This document shows, in pieces, positions 31,038-43,537 of a stretch of DNA of 64,000 nucleotides. Each line of letters opens with the position of its first letter. Within the stretch, counting starts at the first letter, position 1. The position numbers and the translations under genes were made by a program. The notes beneath the pieces were generated by a model, which did no database searches, had not been told where the DNA came from, and saw nothing but the letters and a program-made list of their open reading frames with translations. The stretch is from Clavaria fumosa (taxonomy: Eukaryota; Basidiomycota; Agaricomycetes; Agaricales; Clavariaceae), in assembly GCA_951802425.1 (NCBI GenBank), contig OX637795.1:3514501-3578500 (forward strand), written 5' to 3'.

Positions 31038-31316
31038 CTGTACCATTTAAATCAATTGACCTGTCACGCATCATGCCCCCCTCAAATTCGGTCAATTTTT
31101 CACGTTGTAATGCATCACACTGCCAAACGGTCAATTCATGGGACCAAACCTTTTTTTACCAAATTAGGTTTGCTGCAGGATTTTATTGAGAATTTTGAAA
31201 GCCATGGTGGTCAATTTTTGTGGGTGTCACATGTCACAGCCATTTTCGGTCAATCTGCCAACCGGTCAATCATGTCATGCATCACACCCACTGGTCAATT
31301 GACTTAAATGGTACAG
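31038..31316. mobile_element. 279-bp MITE, TA-flanked
   Basis: Inverted termini of 24-25 bp (CTGTACCATTTAAATCAATTG against CTGTACCATTTAAGTCAATTG, one transition) flanked by TA on both sides (31036-31037 and 31317-31318). TA duplication and CTGTACC ends fit a Tc1/mariner-type non-autonomous element. Inside, CGGTCAAT/TGGTCAAT recurs at least five times. Confidence 0.85.
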
Positions 31317-31535
31317 TATATTACAGCCCTCATACAATGCATTGGCATTGAACAAACCCAGTTGTGGCAGCTGAGGAAGCCAGGAAATGAGTTGTGTCAG
31401 TCATTGTCACGCTTTGTGTCACAACCCGTGACGTCACGCTCCCGCGCCGTAACACGGGACTGCCCATCCCCAGTCACATGCTGCTATGTTGAACTTCATT
31501 CTCCTCCCACCATCACCCATGCCTCTTTGACAACA
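31317..31535. other. No recognisable feature
   Basis: GC-richer than its surroundings, with a GTGACGTCACGC palindrome near 31428. No gene seen. Confidence 0.5.
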
Positions 31536-31856
31536 ACGGCAGCGGCACCTTTTCTCTTTTCCCTTCCCTCTCCCCCATCCCCAGCAATGACAACAACGGC
31601 GGCGGCACCCTCTCCCTCCTCTCTCTCTCTCTCCTCCCTCTATCTCATCCCCAGCAACGACAACGGCACCCTCACCCTCACCTCCAGCAACGACGATAAC
31701 AGTGAAGGCACCCTCGCCCTCACCTCCAGCGACGACGACGGTGGCACCTTCACCCTCACCCTCTCTCCTCCAGTGATGACGGCGGCGGCCCTCTCCCCCT
31801 CTTTCTCCTCCGGTGACAACGATGGCAGCGGCACCCTCAGGGAGGGTCCATCAGGT
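31536..31856. repeat. CAGCAACGACAACGG / CACCCTC tandem repeat
   Basis: Degenerate units of roughly 40-50 bp containing CCAGCAACGAC, GGCGGCACCCTC and CT-rich runs. The frames through it are low-complexity Ser/Thr/Pro peptides and are probably not coding. Confidence 0.6.
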
Positions 31857-31919
31857 GCGTCCTCTCCCTCTTTGTTCATATTCTTTTCATATTTTATTCT
31901 TTACAGAGTGATGGTGAGG

Positions 31920-32365
31920 GCGCAATGGCGGCGGCGGCAGCAGCAGCAATGTCAATGGTGGTGGCGACGGTAGCAACATCGATGGCGGCGGCGGCGGCAG
32001 CAGCAGCAGCAATGGCTGCGACGGAGCAACAGCAGCGGCGGTGGCGGCGGCAACGGAGCAACAGCAGCAACGGCGGCAGCAGCAGCAAAGCGACGGCGGC
32101 AGCAGCAGCAACAGCAGCGGCGGCGGCAGCGACGGCGGCAACAACAGCAGCAATGGCAGCGGTGGCAGTAGCAGCAACGGCGGCGGCGGTGGCGGCGACA
32201 GCGGCAGTAGCAGCAATGGCAGTGACAGCGGCAGTGGCAGTAGCAGCAATGGCGATGGTGGCAGCAGCAGCAGTGGTGGTGATGGCGGCAGCAGCAGCAG
32301 CAGCAGCGGCGGTGGCGGTAATGGCGGCAGCAGCAGCAGCAGCAGCGGCGGCAGTCGCAGCTCCT
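31920..32365. repeat. GGC/AGC trinucleotide array
   Basis: About 445 bp of GGC, AGC, AAC and GTG triplets, so every frame is open and encodes Ala, Ser/Gly, Gln or Leu runs on one strand or the other. This is a trinucleotide satellite, not a gene. Confidence 0.85.
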
Positions 32366-32429
32366 TATATGTTCTTATGTGTACTTCATTAAGAACATTT
32401 GTCCTAATAACTACTTGAATACTAATAAG

Positions 32430-32770
32430 TTGAGTCTAATTTGAGGATTAAGATCATTGAAGTTGGGCCAAGTGCTGGTCAAGAAAGTTTTATGTTTCCT
32501 GATGTGTTTAAGACAGGTTTCAGTCAGATTCAGTAGCTGTAAGGCTAACTTTCAGCTCTTAATTATACTTGATACCTCTTGGTCTGCCAGATGCTAAGAA
32601 TCATTAAGGCCTGCCAAGATTATTAAGATGTATCTAAGACAAATCTGGAAAATTGGATTGTCTTAGACTAAGACAGTCTCGTCTTAGTCCAACTTGTCTT
32701 AATTTTTCTTAAATCCAACTTAAGACAGGTCTAAGACTGCCTAAGTCACTTTGCACTTTTCCTGATGCTT
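32430..32770. mobile_element. Fragments of CATCAGGAAAC-type MITEs
   Basis: Two MITE right ends in the same orientation, TTTCCTGATG ending near 32504 and TTTTCCTGATG ending near 32768, with CTTAAGAC/GTCTTAG-rich sequence between. No matching left ends were found. Confidence 0.5.
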
Positions 32771-33864
32771 GAGGTGCTCAGAGGTGGGATGTCGATGCCC
32801 ATGGCACTTCTGGGATTTTTGACATAGGTTCCGATGCAGGGATCGTTTAGGTGGAGGCAGAGGCCCGTGCAAGTCCACATGCGCATGTAGACGAGACTCA
32901 TGCACAGGTAGATAGAAACACCGAGATGCCTGTCTGCCTTTTTCGGCTGAGGGACCATCCCCCACGTGGGTCTTCACATGCTTCACAACTTGGGCGCTTG
33001 TCATTGGAGGGGTGGCACCAGTGTCGTAAGTTGTTACTGTAAACGAAATTGATATAATGGGTGACAATCCTGTGTTTATAACACTCGCAGACGATTGTCA
33101 CATTTCGTGCGATTCTCGGCCCCCACTTGGAAGAAGGAATCTGAGATACAATTAACAACGACATGCTTCTGTGAGTGTAGCGCAGGTACTGCATGTCACG
33201 GGCGGGATGCAAGTGTGTGTTTGCCATTCCACCTTGTGCAAGCTTCCGAAAGATAGCAGATTACCAGACCCGGATGATCAATTCCACGGACACACCCCAC
33301 ATTATTTCCAGGGAAGGAGCAGGAGAGGCCTTGCCCCTCTCATCCTGGCGATGCACTACTCGTTGCCGCTCTGTTGCCGAGAAGTGCGGGCACACCAAAA
33401 GACCGAGCGCCGGGCTTAGCAACCCATGATTTTATTGCTCCAGAGACTATAATATGCTAGATCAGATCTTTGATTGAGTGCCACTCAGAGACAGAGCTGA
33501 CTGGTCCACATTCTGAGTAACCAAGGAGAATATCTGATTAGGGAGCAAGCAAGGGAGTGTGGACCTGAAACTAGAGAAACAGATTCCAGCCAGTGAGAGG
33601 CCCACATCTGCTGTTAGCCTTGATTTAGGGAGGAAAAATGCACATTACAGTCAAGAGCTGGACTCTGAACAACTGGCAGAGCCCCACAGTATGCATTTTC
33701 TCCCTCATTTGCAGCTACACATTCAGTTGTCCTAGTGAGCCTAGTGGTCAAAGTGATCAGTGAGGGAAAGAGGTTGAGGATAAATCTATGATGGTGTTGT
33801 GAAATAGATGGAATGGAGAACCTGTGCTTGGGAAAGGTCCAGGTTCTTTCTGTGTTGGACTTGC
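32771..33864. other. No recognisable gene
   Basis: Probably unique host sequence up to the gypsy-2 target site. Short frames (up to about 110 codons, both strands) lack family features or splice logic. CTTGC at 33860-33864 is the left copy of the gypsy-2 target-site duplication. Confidence 0.55.
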
Positions 33865-34204
33865 TGTCACAAAAGGTCTCTGACTCTCGGAAGATTTGAG
33901 GGAGTGTAAGCTCAGCTGAAAGAGAGCAGTAGAATGATATTGGAGGAAAGGTAACATCCTAGGGGAATACCTATGACAAGGGTCTGTACTTATATACTAC
34001 AGGATACCAGGTATGAGTCATAAGGGGATGGGGGCAGTGGGCGGGCATGAGGAGTACATGTGGGACCGGCGAGGCAGTGCCGCATGGAGGTGTGAAAAGG
34101 AAGAGGGGGAAAGCATGTGGAAGGGGGCAGGGGTGGTGGTGACGGTGTGGGGGTAGCGTGGGAGTGCAGGTCACGTGGTTAGGGGGGGTGCGCGATTTCT
34201 TACA
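33865..34204 (-). repeat. Gypsy-2 3' LTR
   Basis: 340 bp. In plus orientation it runs TGTCACAAAAGG...TTCTTACA. It matches 59322-59660 closely; most differences are CpG-type transitions. Confidence 0.92.
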
Positions 34205-35089
34205 TTATCCCCCTCCTGAAGTCCGACGTCTTGGCGGTCCGCTCACGCCTCTGGGCTTTCTTCACGTTCGCGTTGGGCTCATGGTTCGGTTGGTGGCGGC
34301 TTGATTTTGGTTGGGGGGTCAACACTCATGTCACATGTGTCGGGGACGAGAGGGTGTTCGTAGGCATCAGTGGGGATGATCCACAGAGATATCACATCTG
34401 TGGTGACAGGTATAACGAAGGGGGGCCTCCTCATCGGTGGTGTACAGCCCATTCCTCTCAAAGGACTGGCTCAGGTGGTAGGGGAATTTCAAATCATAGT
34501 CATAAGTTGTGACAGTTGAGCCAGATCTTGACTAGCATGGGCAATGCCCATAAGATACGTTGTTGCTGTTCGAAATCGAGTCCTCGTAGTTCGCACCACA
34601 TGGCACGACTGAAACTTGTGATGAGTTGTTTGGCCATTCTGCATAGCCATACATCGTCTTCGGGTTCCAACAGCTCCCTGTTCAGTTGGAACTGTGGCAT
34701 GCAGGCAGGGGGGTCATCCAACATAAGCAGCGGGGTGTCCAGCCCCAGGTTTCAGCATGCTTGGGGGATTCGTACCACATCCAGGATATGGCACATACAG
34801 GCGGTGGTACCAGGAGACGAAGGTGGACCTTCGAGCATGGTGGGCACGGGTCGTAGGTGTGTAGTTTCTGGGGGTGGCGGGCACGGCAGGTTATGCAGCC
34901 GTCCTGCAGACCAGTGGGTGAAGTACAGCGGTCCCGGAGTTCCGCGGCATGGAGTCTGAGGTGTGCAGTCGGGGGGCATTGAGAAGTGGTTAGAGAGGGG
35001 TGGCGACCACCTAAGTGGCATGATTCAGGGTTTATATATATATATATATATATATATTGCTCTGCAGGGTCAAGGGAGTGTGTGAATTT
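34205..35089 (-). other. Gypsy-2 3' untranslated region
   Basis: Between the pol stop and the 3' LTR. It carries a (TA)n microsatellite at about 35034-35057. No coding frame with retroelement features. Confidence 0.7.
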
Positions 35090-36407
35090 TCATGCAAATG
35101 AGACAGACAAGGCCTGCACTGCTTGCGTGTACTTGCAGTGGAAGTCGGTGATTGCATCTGTGGCACCCTTCAGGTTCACTTTCAGTTCCCAGGTGTTGTC
35201 CTCATGCAGATAACTGGCCCATTTTACAAGGTATTGTATTTTGTGTCCGCATTTCCGGCTCTTTAGAACTTCTTCAACATCATACTGTAGGTGGTCATCA
35301 ATGAGTTTGGGCAGCGGGCACTGGTCCAGTTCCTGGTTTGGGAACTTTCCTTCTATATATGGTGTGAGTAGGACCTCATTGAACACTGGGTGGATCTTCC
35401 ATGTCACGGGTAAGTCCAGGTGATACATGGAGGCTCCTACTTTCTCTATTACCGTGAAAGGCCCTACCCTTTTGTCTGCGAGCTTGTCGGAGGGTTCAGG
35501 TTTGTCGTGTTCAACCAGACCATATTCCCCTTCTTGTATTCTAATGTTTTCGCGTTTTTGTGTTTATCGTGGATGGTGTCCATAGTTTAAGAAGAAGGGG
35601 GAGAATTTTGTGGAGGAATGTTGTTGGTTATTCAGGGCGAACTCTGCTGTAGCCAACCAGTCAGACCAGTTGTCCTGCATGAAGTCCACATAGGCCTGTA
35701 GGTAAATCTCAATTTCTTGATTCATTCTCTTGGTCTGGCCATCTGTCTGTGGGTGATAAGCAGTGCTGGGGTTACCCTTGATACTGATAATCCTATAGAA
35801 TTCCCCCATAAAATTTGAGACGAACTGTGAGCCATGGTCACTGATGACTTTGCGAGGCACTCCATGGCTTCATAGGACCTGGTCGCGTAGGATCTTGGTG
35901 GCTCCTAGGGTGGTGAGCTTTGTATCAGTAGCCACCAGTAGGGTCATCTTTGTCATTTTGTCACAGATTACTAGGATACAGTCATAAGTTGCGGACTTTG
36001 GCAGTGGACCGATCATGTCCCAGGTGATGGTGTGCCAGGGTTGTGGTGGAATCGCATCAGGGTGTAAGGGAGCATGTCGTTTCGTGCAGTCTGGTTTAGA
36101 CTGTTGGCACCTCTCACATCCTCTTACGTAGTCTTCTATGTCCTGTTTTATGCCTGGCCATACAAATTGTTGAGAAACACTCTCCAGGGTCTTCCTGGGT
36201 CCGGGATGTCCTCCTAATGGTGAATCATGTAGTTCGGCAAGTACCTTGTGCACCAAATATTGGGGCACCCATATTTTTCCTTCATGCTTGTAGAGTCCAT
36301 CTGCATCCTTCTCATAGGGTATAGAGGTAGGGGCGACCATAGTGTTGTGTGCCTCTATCAATAGTTGGTCATTGCTAGGTTCAGGGATGAGCAAAGTGGC
36401 AAGTCGT
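35090..36407 (-). pseudogene. Gypsy-2 pol, C-terminal part: integrase and chromodomain
   Basis: Reading leftwards from the gypsy-3A junction: RLATLLIPEPSNDQ, integrase finger (GGHPGPRKTLE ... CERCQQSKPDC), WDMIGPLPKS, a TGA at 35870-35872, SDHGSQF, then DGQTKRMNQE where the catalytic glutamate is replaced by lysine (AAG, 35729-35731). A TAA follows NYGHHPR at 35564. The chromodomain is at about 35300-35140 (YDVEEVLKSRK, YLVKWASY, NTWELK). The Glu-to-Lys change is ACC-GAG to ACC-AAG if the ancestor had GAG, a CpG transition. This copy cannot integrate. Confidence 0.9.
36404..36407. repeat. Gypsy-3A target-site duplication, left copy
   Basis: TCGT before the LTR against TTGT (55383-55386) after it. 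This is a 4-bp duplication with one CpG-to-TpG difference. Confidence 0.65.
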
Positions 36408-37118
36408 TGTAAGGATAATATGCAGTTTAAACATAGAAACATGACAGATACCGACCATCCGGATATTTTGGGATCCAAGGCAATCGCATCCGATTCGATC
36501 CGACAGCTATCTGACACCATCCGATAACATCCGAAAACATCTGATATATATCCGACACCCTTTGCAGTGCTTTGCCCATTGTTCCTAGTACCCCTTTGCT
36601 GTACCAGCCACACTTTCCTTCATTTTACGAGTGGTCCGGACAGGTGTTGGTCATCGGACATTTCATCCCTCCGAACCGCATGACTCATTTATGAATTATG
36701 GCCCCTATATGATCTTGTACACAATACTGCATTGCCTTCCATAGCTTCCAGAGATTTCTGTAGGATTGGATTTGCTGTACTTAGAAAAATGTACATAAGT
36801 ATGTACCAGACTCTATGGAAATCCAGCTTTTTGAACGCCCACATCGTGCTGTGATCTTTAGCAAGCTCACCCTTCATCGTACCTATTGATCCGCTGGCCT
36901 TTGTCGCCGGCCCCTCGAACCTTCGATCTGAACATCGGACTCTACCGAATCCGATACCGGACACTCCGGACAATGTATATTTTCATTCTCTGAACATTTT
37001 ACACTCAGCCTCTACATCATCCAAGGTTCTGTTTAGTGTCTACATCGTGTAACAAGACCCCCTGAAGAACCCAGCCACGAACATCTATTTGCAGCCAACA
37101 CCTGTACAGCCTACTACA
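36408..37118 (+). repeat. Gypsy-3A 5' LTR (with ~200-bp deletion)
   Basis: 711 bp against 914 bp for the 3' LTR. The missing ~200 bp lie after CTGATATATATCC (36541-36555), where the 3' copy has TCGGACTCTCCGG and following sequence. Starts TGTAAGGATAA and ends CTACTACA. Confidence 0.9.
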
Positions 37119-37122
37119 ATTT

Positions 37123-37140
37123 TGGAGCCCACCGTGAGGG
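37123..37140 (+). promoter_or_regulatory. Gypsy-3 primer binding site
   Basis: TGGAGCCCACCGTGAGGG lies 4 bp after the LTR end. It starts with TGG, as expected for pairing with a tRNA CCA end. The same site is present at the equivalent place in gypsy-3B, just left of 50825 on the minus strand. The tRNA species is not identified. Confidence 0.7.
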
Positions 37141-37498
37141 GGTCATAACAACGTCTTCACTACAGCCTTCGAGGATTCCCAGAGGCTCCTCCGCTTTCCA
37201 GCCTCGATGCTCCGAACACCTGAGAACTCGAAACCCGAATCCGATCACAGAACCACTGCATTCTGGACCTCCTGGAGAAGTAATTGAAACTTCCCACTTT
37301 CTTCCATCGGACATTCCCAGTATTTCATCCATTGTTTACTCCCACATGAGCTTTGCCACTCCAGTTACCACATTACCACAGATCTTCGAAGAACCACTTA
37401 CACCACTCCCCCTCGAATCAAGCATCCTTCACTTCCCACCAGAAGCGCCTCACAATTCACCGGATGAAGCTCACCTACCACCCTACACACCAATACAA

Positions 37499-40400
37499 AT
37501 GGCTAATCAACCAAATTATCTGCTCCGTGGTGCTCACGGGGCCCCTGCCTTTGACGGAGTACCAACGCATCTCAACCAGTACTTCGAGGACATTGACATT
37601 GTACTAACCAGCATTAATCCAGATGTTCCGGAGACCGATTTGATTTGGTATGCAAAGCATTACCTCGACACTGATACATGTCTTCTTTGGGAGACTCTCA
37701 CACCCGACCCGCATCCGGAATGGACTTGGGATACCTTCAAAGCGGCCGTCCGATGCCTTTATCCAGGTTCCGATGGCAGCCGTTTGTTTTCTGTTGCTGA
37801 TTTGGACCGTTTCATATCAGACTCAGCCCAAAAAGGAGTGTACATGTGTGCAGAACACGGAGAGTATTACTGGAACTTTCTTCGGATCACCTCACATTTG
37901 ATCAGCTCACAGCGCATGTCTACAAATGATAGGAACTGGCTTTACATCCTCAGATTTGGGGATCATACAAGGCGCCGGATCGAGAGCTGGCTCGCTATTA
38001 TACTTCCGAATCACCATCTGGAGGACCCATACCCGATGAATGAGGTTCACGCCGCAGCCGAATTCTTACTCTCCTCAACATCCCCGCACTCCATGACAAC
38101 CAATCAATTCTCCGGACCCATCCGATTCGCATCCGCAGCCCCCAGGAGGGAACCGAAACCAGTAATCAAGAAGGAAGAACTCGACATGTCCGCGGCCTTG
38201 GCAACATTTGCTTCTACAATGGCTCACCTGGAATCAATTTTATCAGCACAGTCTCTCGAACCAGCAAAATGTTCCGCTCCTCAGACCACGAATACCCCTA
38301 CAAATCGGATGTGTAACTTCTGTTCGGAACTAGGTCATTTTGTTAGTGCTTGTCTGAAGGCCCTCGAATACATCAAGTCCGGTAAATGTATGCGGAACAC
38401 TGAAGGCAGGATTTGCCTTCCTTCCGGATGATACTTGCCAGGTACTATTGTGGGGAACAACCTATCAGAGCACTTTGACAAGTACTATGCTACTTACCAA
38501 TCCCAGAATATGCAGCCAGCGACTACCACGGTATTTGAAGCACAACCTACCGGATTATCCGGTGACCCTGCGGATACAGAAGACAATTTGGATGAAGAAG
38601 ATGGCGAGAGGATCGCCCTGGAAAATATGGCCCGCACCTTCGCGAACAATGTGGCAAAGAAAATTGACAAGGGCAAAAGGAAAGCGCCCGCACCCCGAAA
38701 TAACGATCCACAGCCATCTAGGTTACCACCTCCGCCCGCCGTTGTCATTACGCTGACTCAGGATACTCGTCCATCGAAGCCAGAAAGAATCGAATGACCC
38801 AATGTCCAGTATCATTACCAAGCTCCCATCGAGAATCCAGTGACCATTCAACAAGTCTTTGATCGCACACTCGACATCCCGGTCTGTGTGACACCTCGTG
38901 CACTACTCGCCATTTCCAGAGATGTCCACAAAAAGATGAAGGATATGGTCACCGCCTGCCATGTTCCAGTCACTGCTTCCATCATACAGGATACGCTCTA
39001 CACAAACATTATGGCCCCGGACACCTCCGATCTCGTTGTGGCAGTCGATGCCGCTCCGCTCCGCATGGTAGAAGGCATTTTGGATGGTCGGATCGCCGCA
39101 GAGTGCCTTCTCGACCAAGGAAGCTCAATTGTAGCAATGCAGCGAGACGTTTGGGAGAAACTCGGCAATCCGCTACACTCTGAATGCGTTATTCACATGG
39201 AATCCTCTCATGGCACCATTGCTCCGACACTCAGACTCATCAAGAATTTTCCTTTACAGATCAGTCCGTGCACTTTCCATGTTCAAATGCAAGTGGCAGA
39301 CACGCTACCCTGCGAGGTTCTCATTGGACGACCATTTTTTATGCTAACCAGCTCGCAAACAATTGATCATCCCCATGGGGCCCAGGACCTCATTCTAAAC
39401 GATCCGAACACAGGAGAACAAATCATAGTGCCCACAAAAGAGCGAATCCCGGTTCGCAAAACATTGAAGAATAAGAAACCGCATCCGGATTTTGATGGCT
39501 GGAGCCTCGAACATCCGCAAATCTATGGACTCACCTCCGATCAATGCGGACACGGAAACTATGAGACTCCAACCATCTTTTCCACTTCCGTTCAGAATTC
39601 CTCATCATCTTCTTTTGTAAATCTAGCCCCTCTCGATCCCATTCCTTGTATCAGTGTCTCGGACATTTCTCTCGATTCCGTTGATTCCCCGGTCGCTACC
39701 GAATGTGAACCGACGCATCCGAATATCGCATATCCCCTGTACAACAATACCTCCGAAATGAATTTCCCATCTATGGATGCCGTTTTGCCAGTTTATGTAG
39801 GAAAGAAATATAAGAAGGTAGCAAACTGCGTCAATCCGATCAAAGCAACAGTTCCCAAAGAATTCCGGATTGTCCTACGACAGCATCCGGACCCACTAGC
39901 CGATATACCGACACTTCCAACACACCCCTCCGATTTCACCCCCGGTCTCCGATATACTCAAGACCGGAAAGAAGCGCATAATGCAAATCCCACCAGATTT
40001 TTATGGCCGGAGGAAGAAAAACTTGTTCACTATCTTATTAAAGCCCAGGAAGATGCCTTCGCTTGGAAGGAGACCAAAAAAGGATGATTTGATGCAAAAT
40101 ACTTCGATCCAATTATCATCCCGACCGTCGAACATGTCCCCTGGATCTTCAAAAACATACCGATTCTGCCTGGCATCTACGACGAAGTACTGAAGGTTAT
40201 CAGAGAAAAGATAGTGGCTGGAGTTTATGAAGATTCCAATTCATCTTATCGGTCCCAGTGGTTTTGTGTGTTAAAGAAAGATGGAAAGTCCCTCCGACTT
40301 GTACACAACCTCCAACCGTTGAACAAGGTCACAATCGGCAACTCCGCGGTTCCCCTGATAATGGAGGTTTTTGCGGAATCATTCGCCGGACGCGGATGCT

Positions 40401-42465
40401 ACGGATCACTTGATTTATTCGTTTCCTCCAATCAGCGGTCTCTCGACGAGCGAAGCCGAGACCTTACCACATTTCAAACTCCACTCGGAGCCAAACGGCT
40501 CACTTGTGTCCTGATGGGATACACCAACGCGACACAAATTATGCACAGAGACATCATGCATATCCTGCAAGATGAAATTCCGCGCGTAACCATCCCATTT
40601 GTAGACGATGTAGCGATCAAGGGCCCGGAAACCTGATACGAGCTTCTGGATGGCACTTACGAGACGATCCCGGAGAATCCGCAAATACAGCGGTTCATTT
40701 GGGAGCATTTGAATAACATCAACAGGGTGCTCCAATGAGTCAAGATAGTCGGAGGAACCTTTAATGGCAAGAAAACGATAATCTGCACCCCTGAAACAAT
40801 CATTACTGGGCACACATGCACATATGAAGGGCGAGTTCCGGATGCTTCCAATGTTCAACACATCCGAGACTGGCCTCCATGCAAAACACTCACAGATGTC
40901 AGATCATTTTTAGGCATTTGTGGACTGCACCGGATATTCATTTAAAACTATGCCATACTCACCCAACCACTTGTCAGCCTAACTCGTAAAGACATTCCAT
41001 TCAAGTTCGAAGAAGAAGAGCAAAATTCGATGGACAGACTTAAAGACGCAATAATCAACTCATCCGCCATTCGACCGATCGATTACCGCTCTGGACGGCC
41101 TGTGATCATGGCCATTGATTCATCCAACATCGCTGTTGGCTTTGCGCTATTTCAAATTGGAGAAGATGGAATCCAGTACCCATCTAGGTTTGGTTCGATA
41201 ACCTGGAACAAACGCGAGGCCTGATACTCCCAAGCAAAAATCGAGTTATATGGACTGTTTCACGCCCTTTGGTCGTACCGGATTTACCTTGTCGGCCTTC
41301 CAAAATTCACTGTCGAAATGGACGCCAAATTTATTAAAGGTATGCTAAACAATCCGGACATTCAACCAAACACTGCCATGAATCAATGGATTGCCAGTAT
41401 ACTACTTTTCGATTTCGAGCTTGTTCACATCCCTGCAGATAAACACACCGGAGCCGACGGATTATCACGCCGACGTGTCGGAGATGGTGAGGAAGACACC
41501 GAGTCCGAAGATCATGAAGAGTGGATCGATCAGAGCTACATGTTCGCCATGGAACACATGAATTGAGCACCAGAATCTTCCTACCGATCCGAGGCGCAGC
41601 TCCCTGGTATCGCTCATACTGGCTTCCGACTTCACACAGGATTGATGCTACTCAATTCGACAGTACCATCTGATGATTCACCAGCCCCGAATAAATCCTC
41701 CACCATCTTTATACCCTGGTCAGATGCAGCAAAGAAAAGAGAAGAACAGATCCGCAAAATTGAATCTTTCCTTCGAAACCCAATCTGTCCATCCGGCATC
41801 GATGCAAACCAGTTCCGACAATTAGTCCGCTCCGCATCCCAGTTCTTCATCCTTGATGACAAGCTATGGCGTCGCCGACCTAACGGATGCCACCAGGTAG
41901 TACCTCCAGACCACAAGCAGCTTGCAATTATTACAGAGGCACACGATTCACTTGGTCACAAAGGCGTTTACGTTATCCAGACACATATTTTAAATCGGTT
42001 CTGGTGGCCGGCGTTGGATCAAGACGTAAAGTGGTTTGTCCGTACTTGTCACCAGTGTCAGACCCGACAAATCTGGAAGATATTTATTCCCCCAACAGTC
42101 GCCACACCGGCCGGTCTTTTCCGTCAAGTGCACATTGACACCATGTTCCTACCCGGAGCTCACAGTTTCCGACTTCTTGTCCATGCTCGATGCTCATTAT
42201 CCGCATATCCGGAAGCAAGACCACTACGGAACAAGACTGCCTGACTTATCGGAACCTTTATATTTGAAGATATACTGTGCCGATGGGGAGCAGTAGAAGA
42301 GATCATTACAGATAACAGTACCCCATTCATCAAGGCCCTTGATTTCCTCAAGAAACGGTATGGAATCTGTCACATCCGTATCTCCAGATATAATTCCCGC
42401 GCTAATGGCGTCATCAAACGTGCCCACCAGTCGGTCCGTGAGTCGTTAATCAAAGCAGCAGACGG
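37499..42465 (+). pseudogene. Gypsy-3A Gag-Pol, part 1 (Gag, protease, RT, RNase H, integrase core)
   Basis: Start chosen at MANQPNYLLRGAHG (37499), because the earlier ATG at 37346 is ACG in gypsy-3B. Gag has knuckle CNFCSELGHFVSAC (about 38313-38354). Protease motif LLDQGSS. RT has LGAKRLTCVLMGYTNAT and FVDD. RNase H has MAIDSSNIAVG. The integrase has LGHKGVY...CHQCQTRQ, HIDTMF, ITDNSTPF and GVIKRAHQ, where K (42416-42418) replaces the glutamate that gypsy-3B still has. TGA stops at 38429, 38795, 40085, 40634, 40736, 41222, 41564 and 42242 and TAA at 40943; no net frameshift. It ends at AADG, where gypsy-3B is inserted. Confidence 0.92.
42462..42465. repeat. Gypsy-3B target-site duplication, left copy
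   Basis: ACGG before the LTR against ATGG (51747-51750) after it: 4 bp with one CpG-to-TpG change. Confidence 0.65.
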
Positions 42466-43387
42466 TGTAATAGGCTGAACGGGTGTTGGCTGCAACTAGG
42501 TGTTCGCGGCCAGGTTCTTCAGGGGGTCTTGTTACACAACAGGGACACTAAACAGAACCTCGGAGGATATAGAGGTTGAGTGTAAGAAATTTAGAAAGTG
42601 AGAATATATGTTTGTCCGAAGTGTCCGGTGTGGGGTCTGATAGAATGTGATGTCCAGATCGAAGGTTCGAGGGGCTGGTGATGATGAAGGCCAGCAAATC
42701 GAGAGATATGACAAAGGATGAGTCTTTTTTAATGTCAAAGTAAGATGATGATGGTCAGAAAAAAACTGCCTTTCCATAGAGTCCGGTACGTACTTATATA
42801 CATTTTTCTGAGTACAGCAAATCCAGTTCTACGGAAATGTCCGGAGGCTACAGAAGGCAATGCGACATCGTGTATAAGGTCATATAGGGGTCTTAATTCA
42901 TAAAGGAATTATGCGGTTCGGAGGAATGAAATGTCTGATAACTAGCAAATGTCCGGACCGCTCATAAACTGAAGGAAAGTGTGGCTGGTACAGCAAAGGG
43001 GTACTAGGAACAATGGGCAAAGTACTGCAAAAGGGGTTGAAACATTTGAATGATTGAATGGTTGAAAGGGATCACAATATGAAATTTACAGCATGGTATA
43101 TGAAATAAGGGAATGGGAATGGAATAGTGAGTATGTTGAGTGCTGACCATGCTGGAGTGATGAAATAGAAAGGCGTGGGCAGTGTATGTGACCTGCGGGC
43201 TGTGATCGTCATGGGGGATTGGAGACCGGAGAGTCCGATATTGGATATTTATCAGATGTTCTGGATGTTGTCGGACAGTATCGGGTCGTTATCGGATTGT
43301 GTTGGGCGTAATTATCTTGGATGCCAGAATATCCGGATAGTCGATACCTGTTAAGTTTCCTTGTTTAAACAACATATCATCCTTACA
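42466..43387 (-). repeat. Gypsy-3B 3' LTR
   Basis: 922 bp; on the plus strand it reads TGTAATAGGCTG...ATCCTTACA. In the first ~400 bp I count 17 differences from 50825-51746, every one of the CG/TG/CA type. Confidence 0.95.
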
Positions 43388-43537
43388 TTCTCCCAGGGGC
43401 TGAAAATGCAACCGCCCTCGGTTGCAACCAAACAAGGCCAAACATCCGTTTGTTGATCGTGAAGTACGCGTTGTGTGGGTGCACATAGGTCCAAACACAT
43501 ACGTGTGGCTTTCTTCCATCATCGCAATTCATCGACC

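Noticed and set aside
31925..32418. Ala-rich, Gly/Ser-rich and Leu/Pro-rich frames of 120-155 codons
   Set aside because: All frames on both strands are open over a trinucleotide repeat; no non-repetitive coding part is attached.
33171..33429. Two overlapping plus-strand frames of about 80 codons in unique sequence
   Set aside because: No start context, domain or intron pattern; not distinguishable from chance.
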